Origin: Myxococcota bacterium
Lineage (GTDB): Bacteria; Myxococcota_A; UBA9160; SMWR01
Length of the DNA stretch: 64,000 nt
NCBI GenBank assembly: GCA_039030075.1
Contig: JBCCEW010000022.1
Location: forward strand, 30,454 to 94,453
Direction: 5' to 3'
Part shown: in pieces, positions 19,649-28,054 of the stretch
Layout: each line of letters starts with the position of its first letter
How positions within the stretch are numbered: the first letter of the stretch is position 1
The notes under the pieces: model-generated
Databases searched by the model: none
What the model was told of the DNA's origin: nothing
Seen by the model: the letters and a program-made list of their open reading frames with translations, nothing else
Position numbers and translations under genes: made by a program

Positions 19649-20659
19649 ATGACCGCGCCGGACGCCGCGCGCCCGCGCTGGCCCGCCGAATGGGAGCCGC
19701 ACCGGGCCACCTGGCTCGGTTGGCCCCACAACCCGGACACCTGGCCCGGCCACCTGGAAGACGCCCGCGACGAGTACGTCGAGATCCTGCGGGCGCTGCA
19801 GGGCCGCGAGGCGATCGAACTCGTCGTGCCCGACGAAGCAACCGCCGATGACGTCCGCCACCGACTGCGCCGGGCGGGCGCGGATCCGGAAAAAGGCATC
19901 CGCTTTCACCCGATCCCGACCAATGACGTCTGGTTCCGGGACACGGCGCCCGTGTTCGTCGACCGCGGCGGCGTGCTCCACGCCGTCGACTTCGACTTCA
20001 ACGCCTGGGGAGGGAAGTACCCACCCTGGGAGCTCGATGCGGCGCTTGCCACGAAAGTCGCGGCGATCACCGGGGCAGCCTCCGAGTCGCCGGGCTTCGT
20101 CCTCGAGGGAGGCTCGCTCGAGGGCGACGGCGCCGGCACCCTGCTCACCACGGAGCAGTGCCTGCTCCACCCGAACCGAGAAGCCGGGCGAGATCGCGCG
20201 ATGATGGAGGCGCGGCTCGGCGAGTGGCTGGGGGCCGAGCGGGTGGTCTGGCTGCCCGGCGGAATCGCCGGCGACGATACCGACGGCCACATCGACGACG
20301 TCTGTCGCTTCGTCGCCCCCGGCGTCGTGGTGGCGGCAAGCGCCCAGGCGGGGGCCGACCAGTCGGTGCTCGAACACAATCGCCGCCGCCTCGCGGAAGC
20401 GGGGCTCGAGATCCACGATCTGCCGATGCCGCCGTCCCACCGGGTCGACGGTGAAGGCTGCCCCGCCAGCTACGCCAACTTCTACCTGGCGAACGGCGTC
20501 GTGCTGGTGCCGACCTTCGGGGCGTCCAGCGACGCGCGTGCGCTGGCCGTCCTGAGCGACTTGTTGCCCGACCGCGAGGTCCTGGGGATCCCGTGCCGCT
20601 GGCTGATCCAGGGGCTCGGCGCCATCCATTGTCTGACCCAGCAGGAGCCGGCCCTCTAG
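19649..20659 (+). CDS. aguA: Agmatine deiminase
   Basis: 336 residues, peptidyl-arginine deiminase fold. It converts agmatine to N-carbamoylputrescine and ammonia, the step before AguB. Conserved features are the opening AEWEPHRATWLGWPHN, NDVWFRDTAPVFV, the GDDTDGHIDDVCRF segment with active-site Asp/His, and the catalytic Cys328 in GAIHCLTQQEPAL near the C-terminus. It follows aguB by 6 bases. No arginine decarboxylase gene is near, so agmatine must come from a gene elsewhere or from uptake. Confidence 0.95.
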   Translation: MTAPDAARPRWPAEWEPHRATWLGWPHNPDTWPGHLEDARDEYVEILRALQGREAIELVVPDEATADDVRHRLRRAGADPEKGIRFHPIPTNDVWFRDTAPVFVDRGGVLHAVDFDFNAWGGKYPPWELDAALATKVAAITGAASESPGFVLEGGSLEGDGAGTLLTTEQCLLHPNREAGRDRAMMEARLGEWLGAERVVWLPGGIAGDDTDGHIDDVCRFVAPGVVVAASAQAGADQSVLEHNRRRLAEAGLEIHDLPMPPSHRVDGEGCPASYANFYLANGVVLVPTFGASSDARALAVLSDLLPDREVLGIPCRWLIQGLGAIHCLTQQEPAL

Positions 20660-20948
20660 CGGGGTCCTGCCCCCCCAGAACGGGCCTCGTCCCGCGCCGA
20701 AGGGCGCGAAAGTGCCGATCCGCTTTCCACTTTCCGGGAGATTCGTTACAACGGATCTGGGCCCGCCAGGCTGGAAGATCCCGTCCCCCGTGATCCTCCA
20801 CCGCGCTGGAAACCATCGGCGGAGCCCCTCGAGATCCAGCGCGAACGCTTCGGCGCAGCCGGCCTTCCCAGCCAGCGCGCCCCACGAACGGAACCCCAGC
20901 CGCGCGCCTTCGTCCCGGCGAGGTTCCTCCCAGTCGAGAGGTCCCATC
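20660..20948. other. Intergenic region upstream of frdABCD
   Basis: About 290 bases without a gene I can support; the frdA frame runs open through it but gives no family-like sequence. It holds an imperfect 14-bp palindrome, TTCGTTACAACGGA at 20742-20755 (one mismatched pair), that could be an operator for the frd operon. A GAGAGG ribosome binding site ends it at 20936-20941. I see no consensus FNR site and no convincing sigma-70 promoter. Confidence 0.4.
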
Positions 20949-22667
20949 TTGGTGGAAGTCATTCGTCACGACGTCGTCATCGTGGGTGGAGGCGCCGCTG
21001 GCCTCCGCGCCGCAGTCTCCGCCGTGGAGGCGAATCCCGACGTCTCGGTCGCGATGGTCTCCAAAGTCTATCCGATGCGGAGTCACACGGTCTCGGCCGA
21101 GGGCGGCGCCGCCGCCGTCGCGCGAGACGACGACAGCCTCGAGATGCACGGCTACGACACGGTCAAGGGCTCCGATTTCCTCGGTGACCAGCACGCGATC
21201 CAGTACTTCGTCGAGGAAGCGCCGAAGGAGCTCACCCGACTCGAGCACTGGGGCTGCCCCTGGAGCCGCAACGAAGACGGCACCGTAGCGACGCGGGCCT
21301 TCGGTGGCATGACGACGAAGCGCACCTGGTTCGCGACCGACAAGGTCGGCTTCCACATGCTGCACTCGCTGTTCCAGCACTCGATGCGGTTCGACCGGAT
21401 CGTCCGCTACGACGAGCAGTTCGTGACCAAGCTGATCATCGAAGGCGGCGTCGTGCGGGGCGTCGCGTCTCTCGACATCCGCGACGGTACGGTGCGCGCC
21501 ATCCTCGGGCGCGCCGTCATCCTCGCCACGGGCGGGGCCGGCAAGATCTTCCCGTTCACCACGAACGGCAACATCAAGACCGGCGACGGGATGGCCCTGG
21601 CCTACCGCGAAGGCGTCCCGCTCAAGGACATGGAGTTCGTCCAGTACCACCCGACCGGACTCCCGGGCACCGGCATCCTGATCACCGAAGCCACCCGCGG
21701 CGAAGGCGGCCACGTCAAGAACTCGGAAGGCGAGCGTTTCCTCGTGACGCGCGACTACGGCGTCGGCACGAAGGCCGAACTCGGGCCCCGCGACATGATC
21801 TCGCGCGCGATCGTGCAGGAGATCGAAGCGGGCCGCGGCCTCAAGGGGCCCTACGGCGAGTACGCGCACCTCGACCTCACCCACCTGGGCGAGGAGAAGA
21901 TCAGCAAGCGCCTCCCGATGGTGCGCGAACTGGCGAAGATCTACGCCGGGGTCGATCCCGTCCACGAGCCGATCCCGATCCGACCGGTCGTGCACTACAT
22001 GATGGGCGGCGTCGATACGGACATCGACGGCGCGACGCCGCTGCCCGGCCTCTACGCGGCCGGCGAGGTGGCCTGTGTCTCGATCAACGGTGCGAACCGG
22101 CTCGGCTCGAACTCGCTGACCGAGTGCCTCGTGTTTGGCGCGCGGTCGGGTCGGGTCGCGGTCGACTATGCGAACGGCACCAACGAGGGTGACGAGGCGG
22201 CCTGCGTCCGCATCGTCGAGGAAGAGGCCGCGCGCATCGAGTCCGCGCGCAACATGCAGGGCGGCTCCGAGAAGATCTCGGACATCCGCACCGAACTGAA
22301 AGCCACGATGGAGACCGGCTGCGGTGTGTACCGCGAGCAGGCCTCGATGGACGCCACCGTCCGTGACGTCGCCGCGCTCAAGGAGCGCATGGCGAACGTG
22401 AAGATCGAGGACAACTCGAAGGTCTTCAACACGGAGCTGATCGCGGCACTCGAGCTCGACAACATGCTCGAGGTGGCCGAGTCGCTCGCCGTGTCCGCCG
22501 CGCATCGCAAGGAGTCGCGCGGCGCTCACACCCGGCGCGACGCACCTACCCGCGACGACCAGAACTACCTCTATCACACGCTCTGCTACTACGGAGAGCA
22601 GGGACCGCGCCTCGACAAGAAGGACGTGACCCTCGGCACCTGGGTCCCGGAAGAGCGGAAGTACTAA
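20949..22667 (+). CDS. frdA: Fumarate reductase flavoprotein subunit
   Basis: 572 residues. FrdA carries covalent FAD and reduces fumarate to succinate, or runs in reverse as succinate dehydrogenase. Residues DVVIVGGGAAGLRAA (8-22) bind FAD, and MRSHTVSAEGG holds the histidine for the covalent bond (His46). LKDMEFVQYHPTGLPGTGIL, the RPVVHYMMGGV active-site segment and GANRLGSNSLTE follow. The sequence is strikingly close to enterobacterial FrdA throughout, more than to the SdhA types common in Deltaproteobacteria. The start is TTG at 20949, 7 bases after GAGAGG; GTG at 20952 is equally possible. It is the first gene of frdABCD. Confidence 0.94.
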   Translation: MVEVIRHDVVIVGGGAAGLRAAVSAVEANPDVSVAMVSKVYPMRSHTVSAEGGAAAVARDDDSLEMHGYDTVKGSDFLGDQHAIQYFVEEAPKELTRLEHWGCPWSRNEDGTVATRAFGGMTTKRTWFATDKVGFHMLHSLFQHSMRFDRIVRYDEQFVTKLIIEGGVVRGVASLDIRDGTVRAILGRAVILATGGAGKIFPFTTNGNIKTGDGMALAYREGVPLKDMEFVQYHPTGLPGTGILITEATRGEGGHVKNSEGERFLVTRDYGVGTKAELGPRDMISRAIVQEIEAGRGLKGPYGEYAHLDLTHLGEEKISKRLPMVRELAKIYAGVDPVHEPIPIRPVVHYMMGGVDTDIDGATPLPGLYAAGEVACVSINGANRLGSNSLTECLVFGARSGRVAVDYANGTNEGDEAACVRIVEEEAARIESARNMQGGSEKISDIRTELKATMETGCGVYREQASMDATVRDVAALKERMANVKIEDNSKVFNTELIAALELDNMLEVAESLAVSAAHRKESRGAHTRRDAPTRDDQNYLYHTLCYYGEQGPRLDKKDVTLGTWVPEERKY

Positions 22668-22748
22668 CGGCCCACCTCGTCCCGCCGACCCGTAAGCGAC
22701 TGGAGGTCGCGCGCAACGAGCCGGGGGCAAGCGGGAACTGGAAGGAAC

Positions 22749-23495
22749 ATGAGCGAAGAAAAGAAGACGTTCGTCATCACCCGCTTCGATCCGGACCAGG
22801 ACGAGGCTCCGCGCCAGCAGACCTACGAGGTCCCGGTGCAGCCCGACTGGAAGGTCCTCGACGCCCTCAACTACATCAAGGACGAGATCGACGGCACGCT
22901 GTCGCACCGCTGGTCGTGCCGCATGGCCGTCTGCGGAAGCTGCGGGATGATGGTGAACGGCAAGCCGTCGCTCACCTGCAAGGACGCGCTCAGCAAATAC
23001 GGTGACCGCGTCGAGGTGACGCCCCTCTCGAACTTCCCCATCGTCCGAGACCTCGTGGTCGAGATGGACGGCTTCATGGAGAAGTTCAAGAAGGTCAAGC
23101 CGTGGATCATCACGGCGAAGGAGAAGGCGGTCGAGGAAGGCACGAACCGCCAGTCACCCGAGGAGCTCGAACACTTCAAGCAGTTCAGCATGTGCATCAA
23201 CTGCATGCTCTGCTACTCGGCCTGCCCGGTCGTCGGCAACGAGCCCGAGTTCCTCGGGCCCGCCGCGATCGCCCTCGGACACCGCTACAACATGGACTCG
23301 CGTGACGAGGGCGCCGGCGAGCGCAACGAGATCTTCCGCGGCGAGGGCACGGTCTTCTCGTGCTCATACGCCAACGAGTGCAGCGAGGTCTGCCCGAAGA
23401 ACGTCGATCCGGCCGCCGCCGTGAACCAGTCGAAGATCAACGCTGTGATCGACTGGGCCACCGGCTTCGTCGTGCCGCGAGGAGGAGACAAGTAG
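22749..23495 (+). CDS. frdB: Fumarate reductase iron-sulfur subunit
   Basis: 248 residues. FrdB wires electrons between quinol and FrdA through three clusters. The [2Fe-2S] ligands lie in SCRMAVCGSCGMMVNGKPS and the cysteine after it (about residues 57-77), the [4Fe-4S] ligands in CINCMLCYSACP (about 151-162), and the [3Fe-4S] ligands in CSYANECSEVCPKNVDP (about 207-223). The spacing in the last motif equals that of enterobacterial FrdB. ATG at 22749 follows frdA by 81 bases, the only sizeable gap in the operon; the ribosome binding site is GGAAGGA. Confidence 0.95.
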   Translation: MSEEKKTFVITRFDPDQDEAPRQQTYEVPVQPDWKVLDALNYIKDEIDGTLSHRWSCRMAVCGSCGMMVNGKPSLTCKDALSKYGDRVEVTPLSNFPIVRDLVVEMDGFMEKFKKVKPWIITAKEKAVEEGTNRQSPEELEHFKQFSMCINCMLCYSACPVVGNEPEFLGPAAIALGHRYNMDSRDEGAGERNEIFRGEGTVFSCSYANECSEVCPKNVDPAAAVNQSKINAVIDWATGFVVPRGGDK

Positions 23496-23496
23496 G

Positions 23497-23937
23497 ATGG
23501 CACGAGCTGCCCACCCGCATGCGATGACGCCGTCGCGGCCGGGCTCGACGCGCACGGCACCGCCGATGATGCCGCCGAAGTTCCCGACGCAGGGCCGCTA
23601 CTTCAGCTACACGCTCTTCGGAGCCACCGGCATCATCTATCTGGTGGCTGGCTTCGTGGCGCTGCGCGCCATCTGGGCCCTCGGCGAGGGTCCCGGCTCG
23701 TGGCAGGGCATGCTGGAGCAGCTGGGACACCCGCTCTACGTGGCCTTCCACGTGCTCGCGCTCGTCGCAGTCCTCTTCGTCGGCGTGCGCTTCTTCAGCC
23801 TGTTCCCGAAGGCCCAGCCGGCGAAGATCGGCCCGGCGAAGCCGCCGCCGGAGCCGGTCCTCTTGGCTGGGCTCTACGCCGCATGGATCGCGGTCGCGGG
23901 CGGACTGGCTCTGGTTCTCGCCGGGGGGATCTTCTGA
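23497..23937 (+). CDS. frdC: Fumarate reductase membrane anchor FrdC
   Basis: 146 residues. FrdC anchors the FrdAB dimer in the inner membrane and shares the quinone site with FrdD. Three hydrophobic segments lie at about 40-62, 80-102 and 122-144, with the conserved PLYVAFHVLALVAVLFVGVRFF helix and a PEPVL loop as in FrdC. No paired heme-ligand histidine pattern stands out, in agreement with the heme-free type D anchors. The N-terminal 30 residues are longer than in the enterobacterial protein; an internal start (MMPP) is possible. ATG at 23497 is one base after the frdB stop, with an AGGAGGAGA ribosome binding site inside frdB. Confidence 0.85.
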   Translation: MARAAHPHAMTPSRPGSTRTAPPMMPPKFPTQGRYFSYTLFGATGIIYLVAGFVALRAIWALGEGPGSWQGMLEQLGHPLYVAFHVLALVAVLFVGVRFFSLFPKAQPAKIGPAKPPPEPVLLAGLYAAWIAVAGGLALVLAGGIF

Positions 23938-24296
23938 TGAAGACGTTGCTCTTGAAGCTCGAGCCCATCATCTGGCTGCTCTTCGGCCAGGGCATCATGA
24001 TCGGAACCATGCTGCTCACCGCGTGGATCGCGGTGGTCGGCGTGGCCATCCCCCTCGGCATCATCTCTCCCGAAGCGCTGGCCTACGACCGCGCGATCGG
24101 CCTGGGCGGCAGCCTGATCGGCAAGATCGTCCTGTTCGGCCTGATCGCCCTCCCCCTCTGGAAGGGAGCCCACCACATGCGGCACCTTTCCCTCGACATG
24201 GGGGGACACGATCGCGACACCCTGGTCGCGCCGCTGCTCTACGGAGCGGCCGTGGTCGGGAGCGTGCTCGCGGTCGTCGCGGTGATTCGCCTGTAG
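23937..24296 (+). CDS. frdD: Fumarate reductase membrane anchor FrdD
   Basis: 119 residues, exactly the enterobacterial length. Three membrane segments (about 10-38, 55-80 and 95-118) carry the family landmarks EPIIWLLFGQG near the start, the PLGIISPEALAYDRAI loop, and PLWKGAHHMRH, aligned with the FrdD segment of the same place. The ATG overlaps the frdC stop by one base (TGATG), so translation is coupled. Together frdABCD encode a complete quinol:fumarate reductase of the heme-free type. Confidence 0.88.
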   Translation: MKTLLLKLEPIIWLLFGQGIMIGTMLLTAWIAVVGVAIPLGIISPEALAYDRAIGLGGSLIGKIVLFGLIALPLWKGAHHMRHLSLDMGGHDRDTLVAPLLYGAAVVGSVLAVVAVIRL

Positions 24297-24340
24297 CGAA
24301 ATACGAGGCGTTCCCGACTCCCCGAAAGAGGAGAATCCGG

Positions 24341-24766
24341 ATGCGCCCTCGCTCGCTGTTGGTCTGTGCGATCGCCCTGGTCTGGCTGCTACCGGCGGCC
24401 GCCGGCGCAGTCGAGGCCCTCGAGAAGCCGGGGATCGCCCGCAAGGCGGCCCGCGGCTTCGGCAACCTGGCCACCTGCTACCTCGAGTGGCCCGGAACCA
24501 TCTACGAGATGTCGAAGGAGCGTGGGCCGGTCTGGGGCGCCAGCCTCGGTTTCGTCGAAGGCCTCGGCAAGACGATTCCGCGGGCCTTCGTCGGTCTCTA
24601 CGAGTTCCTCTCATCGCCGGTCGAATACCCGGCAAAGTGGAGGCCGATCCTCGAGCCCGAATTCACCTGGCAGTACTTCGAGGACGTCTACGAGCCCTGG
24701 TTCGCGACGACGGAGGGCACCGAGCCCCAACCGATCGCGCGGACCACGACACACGCGCGCTCCTAG
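24341..24766 (+). CDS. Exosortase system-associated protein, TIGR04073-like
   Basis: 141 residues, with a clear Sec signal peptide (residues 1-23, cleaved after AGA) and a short mature protein. The pattern KAARGFGNLATCYLEWPGTI, then GPVWGASLGFVEGLGKTI and ALVGLYEF-type segments, followed by a Pro-rich YxxP end, resembles the TIGR04073 family found in genomes with PEP-CTERM/exosortase systems. Its function is unknown. ATG at 24341 has an AGAGGAGA ribosome binding site. It follows frdD by 44 bases and may be co-transcribed. The PEP-CTERM protein at 60.1 kb supports an exosortase system in this genome. The family assignment is from memory of the pattern. Confidence 0.6.
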   Translation: MRPRSLLVCAIALVWLLPAAAGAVEALEKPGIARKAARGFGNLATCYLEWPGTIYEMSKERGPVWGASLGFVEGLGKTIPRAFVGLYEFLSSPVEYPAKWRPILEPEFTWQYFEDVYEPWFATTEGTEPQPIARTTTHARS

Positions 24767-26274
24767 TCCGACGCCTCCTCGAGGGCGAACGCGAGCCGGT
24801 ACAGCGTCGCCTCGTCCCAGTGGCGGCCCACGAGCATGGCGCCGATCGGCAGCCCGTCGTCGTCGCCGCAGGGCACGCTGATGGCCGGGTGATGCGTCGC
24901 ATCGAAGGGCTGGGTATTCGGACTCGTCTCGGCGGCGCGCGCGAAGGTCTCGAGGATGTTCGCGCCGGGAGCCGGGAGCGGTGAAGCGACCCCAGGACAG
25001 GTCGGTAGCAGGAGCGCGTCGAAGCCCTCGAGGCCCGCGTCGTACTCGGCGCGGAGCCGTCGCGCCTGATTCGCCGCAGCCGCGTAGTAGCGGGTCCCGG
25101 CTTCGGCTTCGATGTGCGCCCCGGCCAGGGTGAGCAGCTTCGCGAGTGGAGACATCGCGTCGGCGTGGTCACGCCACTGGGACATGCGCCTGCCGAACTC
25201 GGGCGGGTAGATGTCGGGCCGACCCGTTCCCATCCCCTCGCCGGCGAGCACGGTTCGGAACATGCCCTGGGCGAGCAACGGCAGTGTCAGGGTGCCGGCT
25301 TCCGCGTGGGCGGGAATCGAGCGCTCCTCGACCCGCGCGCCGAGCTGCTCGAGCCGATCGGCTGCGCGTCGCACCGCTTCGACGACCACGGGCTGAGCCC
25401 CCGGCGCCTCGAAGCCCTCGCGCAGCAGGGCAATGCGCCGCCCCCGCACCCCCTCCTCGAGCCCGGCGAGATAGTCGGCCGCGGGCGCGCCTGACTGGCG
25501 CATGTCGATGCCATCGGGACCCGCCATCACCGCGAGCATCCGCGCGTTGTCCCGGACGTTCGCGGTGATCGGACCCGTGTGGTCGAGTGAGGGTTCGATC
25601 GGCGCGATCCCCGTATAGGGAACCAACCCCCAGGTGGGCTTCATCCCCACCACACCGCACAGCGCCGCGGGAATCCGAATCGAGCCCCCCTGGTCGCCAC
25701 CGATCGCCAGCTCGACATCGCCTGCCGCCACCAGCGCAGCCGAACCCGAGGAGGAGCCTCCCGCCGAGTAGCCGCGCCGGCGCGGGTTGTGCACCGGCCC
25801 GGCGAAGTTGGTGAAGCTACCGCCGGAGAGACACAGGTCTTCACAGTGCGCCTTCCCGAGCAAGGTCGCGCCCGCCTCCAGCAGTCGCGCCACGATCGTC
25901 GCGTCGATCTCGGCGACATAGCCCTCGAGGATCGCGCTGCCGTTGAGCAGCGGCAGCCCGGCCACCATCACGTTGTCCTTCGCTGCGAAGCGCAGGCCCG
26001 CCAACGGTCCGTCCTGGTGGGTCCGGATCTCACAGCGGGCGTACCAGGCTCCGTGCGAATTCTCGGCTTCGCTCGGCTCCCACCAGGAGCGCCCCTCGGG
26101 CACCGCAGGGAGCGCACTCGGCGCGTTGTCGATCTCCGCGAAGCTCCCGATCGAGCCGAGCATCAAGGAGCGATACGCCTCGACCTCCTCGTCCGAAAGC
26201 GACATGCCCAGGCGCTCGCCCAACGCGCGCAACGCATCCGGGCTCGGGAGTTCCAGGGTTCCGGTCTCGCTCAT
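24763..26274 (-). CDS. Amidase signature family enzyme
   Basis: 503 residues, a serine hydrolase acting on amides. The Ser-cisSer-Lys triad is visible: Lys in LRFAAKDNVMVAG (near residue 98), cis-Ser in the glycine/serine-rich segment SAGGSSSGSAALVAAG, and nucleophile Ser in GGDQGGSIRIPAALCG. The C-terminal half has the usual HPAISVPCG segment. It is not GatA by context (no gatB or gatC), so it is probably a catabolic amidase of unknown substrate. ATG at 26274 overlaps the upstream small gene stop (ATGA). Its end overlaps the TIGR04073-like gene tail-to-tail by 4 bases. Confidence 0.9.
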   Translation of the reverse strand: MSETGTLELPSPDALRALGERLGMSLSDEEVEAYRSLMLGSIGSFAEIDNAPSALPAVPEGRSWWEPSEAENSHGAWYARCEIRTHQDGPLAGLRFAAKDNVMVAGLPLLNGSAILEGYVAEIDATIVARLLEAGATLLGKAHCEDLCLSGGSFTNFAGPVHNPRRRGYSAGGSSSGSAALVAAGDVELAIGGDQGGSIRIPAALCGVVGMKPTWGLVPYTGIAPIEPSLDHTGPITANVRDNARMLAVMAGPDGIDMRQSGAPAADYLAGLEEGVRGRRIALLREGFEAPGAQPVVVEAVRRAADRLEQLGARVEERSIPAHAEAGTLTLPLLAQGMFRTVLAGEGMGTGRPDIYPPEFGRRMSQWRDHADAMSPLAKLLTLAGAHIEAEAGTRYYAAAANQARRLRAEYDAGLEGFDALLLPTCPGVASPLPAPGANILETFARAAETSPNTQPFDATHHPAISVPCGDDDGLPIGAMLVGRHWDEATLYRLAFALEEASD

Positions 26275-26603
26275 GTGGTCGCTCCGTCGTCGATCGGTCG
26301 CGGCACGTCGACCGTGAGCGATCCGCGATCGCCCTTCCCTTCCCATTCGCCTACGAGCCGCGCCGCACCCTCGCGACGCAACACGGCTCGCCGCGGACGA
26401 CTCCTCGCCACGAGTTCGTAGCGGCCGTCGTCCTGGCGTTCCCCGGCAAAGACAACGGCTCCGCCGTCGTCCCAATAGGTGAGCAGCAGGGTGCCGCCCT
26501 GCAACTCGAGATCCGCGTCGTCGTCGATGTCCGGGGCGCGGCCGTCGTCGAAGCCGGCGACGACGCGACATCCCTCGACACGCATTCGCTCGGGTCCGCT
26601 CAT
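26271..26603 (-). CDS. Small acidic hypothetical protein (110 aa)
   Basis: 110 residues, acidic, no signal peptide or membrane segment. Alternating hydrophobic residues suggest a small beta-sheet domain (GTLLLTYWDDGGAVVFAGE, YELVARSRPRRAVL). Family not recognised. Its TGA overlaps the ATG of the amidase (ATGA), so the two are translationally coupled and probably functionally linked. It is divergent from the CoA-transferase gene; the 47 bases between must carry both promoters. An internal ATG at residue 7 is an alternative start. Confidence 0.7.
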   Translation of the reverse strand: MSGPERMRVEGCRVVAGFDDGRAPDIDDDADLELQGGTLLLTYWDDGGAVVFAGERQDDGRYELVARSRPRRAVLRREGAARLVGEWEGKGDRGSLTVDVPRPIDDGATT

Positions 26604-26650
26604 CGTCGGGAACGTACGCGGCGTCCAGGGCGGGTGCTACGTTGCCGCGC

Positions 26651-27844
26651 GTGCCGGGCCGAGTCCTCGAAGGGTTGCGAATTCTCGATCTCACCCGCGT
26701 CGTCGCGGGCCCGTTCGCCACCGCGGTCCTCGCCGACCTCGGCGCCGACGTCGTCAAGATCGAGCGGCCGAAGACCGGGGACGACTACCGCTACGGCCCG
26801 TCTCCAAAGGGCGAAACATCCCTGTCGTTCCAGAACACGAACCGGGGGAAGCGCGGCATCACCCTCGACCTGCGACGCGAAGAGGGTCGCGCGCTCTTCC
26901 TCCGCCTCGTCGAGAGCGCCGATGCCGTAGTCGAGAACTTTCGCGCGGGCTGGCTGTCCCGACAGGGCCTGGGCCCCGACATAATCCAGGCCCGCAATCC
27001 CCGCTGCGTCGTGGCATCGCTCTCGGGCTTCGGCCAGACGGGCCCGGCCGCGGGCCGCGCTTCGTACGACATCGTCGCCCAGGCGAGCGGGGGCCTGATG
27101 GCGATGACCGGGTTCCCCGACGGTCCTCCGACGCGGGGCGGAGGCGCCCTGGCCGACTACGTCGGTGGGCTCTTCCTCGGGCTCGGGTTGGTCGCGGCCC
27201 TGCTGGAGCGCAACCAGACCGGCGTCGCGCGCGTGCTCGACCTCTCGAACCAGGACGCGATCTTCGCCATCACCGATTCGGTCGCCACGATCCACCACGG
27301 CATCGGCGCAACGACCGAACGCCTCGGCAACCAGCATCCGTTCGCATCGCCCTACGACGCCCACGCCACGCGCGACGGCTGGGTGGTCATCGCGACCGCG
27401 AGCAACAAACTCTTCCGCGCACTCTGCGAAGCCATCGGCCGCCCGGAGATGGGCACCGACGAGCGCTACCGCAGCCATCGCGACCGGGCGCGCAACCGGG
27501 TCGAACTCAATGCCACGATCGGGGATTGGATGCGCGAGCGCTCGAGCGCGGAGGTGCTCGGCGTTCTCGGCCCCGAGGGCGCCGACCTACCCTGCGCGCG
27601 GGTCGAACCGCCGGAAGCGCTCACCCAGGATCCGCAGCTCGTCGCGCGCGGGATGATCGAACGCCACGCGCATCCGACCCTCGGCGAGGTGCTCTTCCAC
27701 GGAAACCCGCTGCAGTTCAGCGGGGCAGAGGGGCGAGCGCGCGCACTCGCTCCGGATCTCGGCGAGCACAATGCAGAACTCTTCGCCGAGCTCGAAGTGT
27801 CCCCGGAGGAGCTGCGGAAGCTGTCGGAAGACGGCGTGATCTAA
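26651..27844 (+). CDS. CoA-transferase family III (CaiB/BaiF) protein
   Basis: 397 residues from GTG 26651; TTG at 26642 is the alternative. Family III enzymes move CoA between acyl-CoAs and free acids in the cytoplasm. Typical segments are LEGLRILDLTRVVAGPFAT at the N-terminus, LGADVVKIERP, the NRGKRGITLDL nucleotide-contact strand, FGQTGP, and the region ALADYVGGLF that contains the likely catalytic aspartate. The C-terminal DPQLVARGM and GNPLQFS are usual. No acyl-CoA dehydrogenase or dehydratase is beside it, so the substrate is not predictable. It is a single gene. Confidence 0.88.
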   Translation: MPGRVLEGLRILDLTRVVAGPFATAVLADLGADVVKIERPKTGDDYRYGPSPKGETSLSFQNTNRGKRGITLDLRREEGRALFLRLVESADAVVENFRAGWLSRQGLGPDIIQARNPRCVVASLSGFGQTGPAAGRASYDIVAQASGGLMAMTGFPDGPPTRGGGALADYVGGLFLGLGLVAALLERNQTGVARVLDLSNQDAIFAITDSVATIHHGIGATTERLGNQHPFASPYDAHATRDGWVVIATASNKLFRALCEAIGRPEMGTDERYRSHRDRARNRVELNATIGDWMRERSSAEVLGVLGPEGADLPCARVEPPEALTQDPQLVARGMIERHAHPTLGEVLFHGNPLQFSGAEGRARALAPDLGEHNAELFAELEVSPEELRKLSEDGVI

Positions 27845-27884
27845 CGCTTTTCTGGCTTTATCGCGCCTTTTTTCGAGCGGGCGC

Positions 27885-27912
27885 TTGACCCGCCCCTGCC
27901 CGTTCTTAGGGT
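27885..27912 (+). promoter_or_regulatory. Possible promoter upstream of hsp20
   Basis: TTGACC (27885-27890) and TAGGGT (27907-27912) with a 16-bp spacer lie about 145 bases before the hsp20 start. The -10 match is weak and no clear heat-shock sigma-32 consensus is visible. The remaining leader, 27913-28042, contains no gene; an AGGAGG ribosome binding site precedes the start. Confidence 0.25.
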
Positions 27913-28054
27913 TCTCTCGTTCGAATGCACGGCCGGTGTCTCGGCCGAAGCGAACCGGCGCCCCCCGCACGGCGGGCGCTCTGGGGCGCGAATGCGCTCC
28001 CGATCTCGCGACGCCACCCGTCCATCTGCATCTCGAATTCGATAGGAGGCAACA

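Noticed and set aside
20145..22907. Very long antisense open frames, e.g. opposite frdA, leuS (12208-14286), the SNF2 gene (43013-46279) and the RND gene (16557-18290)
   Set aside because: In GC-rich DNA stop codons are rare in the frames opposite real genes. These frames give arginine- or histidine-rich translations without family motifs and overlap well-supported genes completely.
24763..26274. Amidase gene considered as gatA of the tRNA-dependent amidotransferase
   Set aside because: No gatB or gatC beside it, and it is coupled instead to an unrelated 110-residue protein.
27916..27926. tRNA T-loop-like GTTCGAAT in the hsp20 leader
   Set aside because: No matching T-stem, acceptor stem or anticodon arm can be drawn around it.
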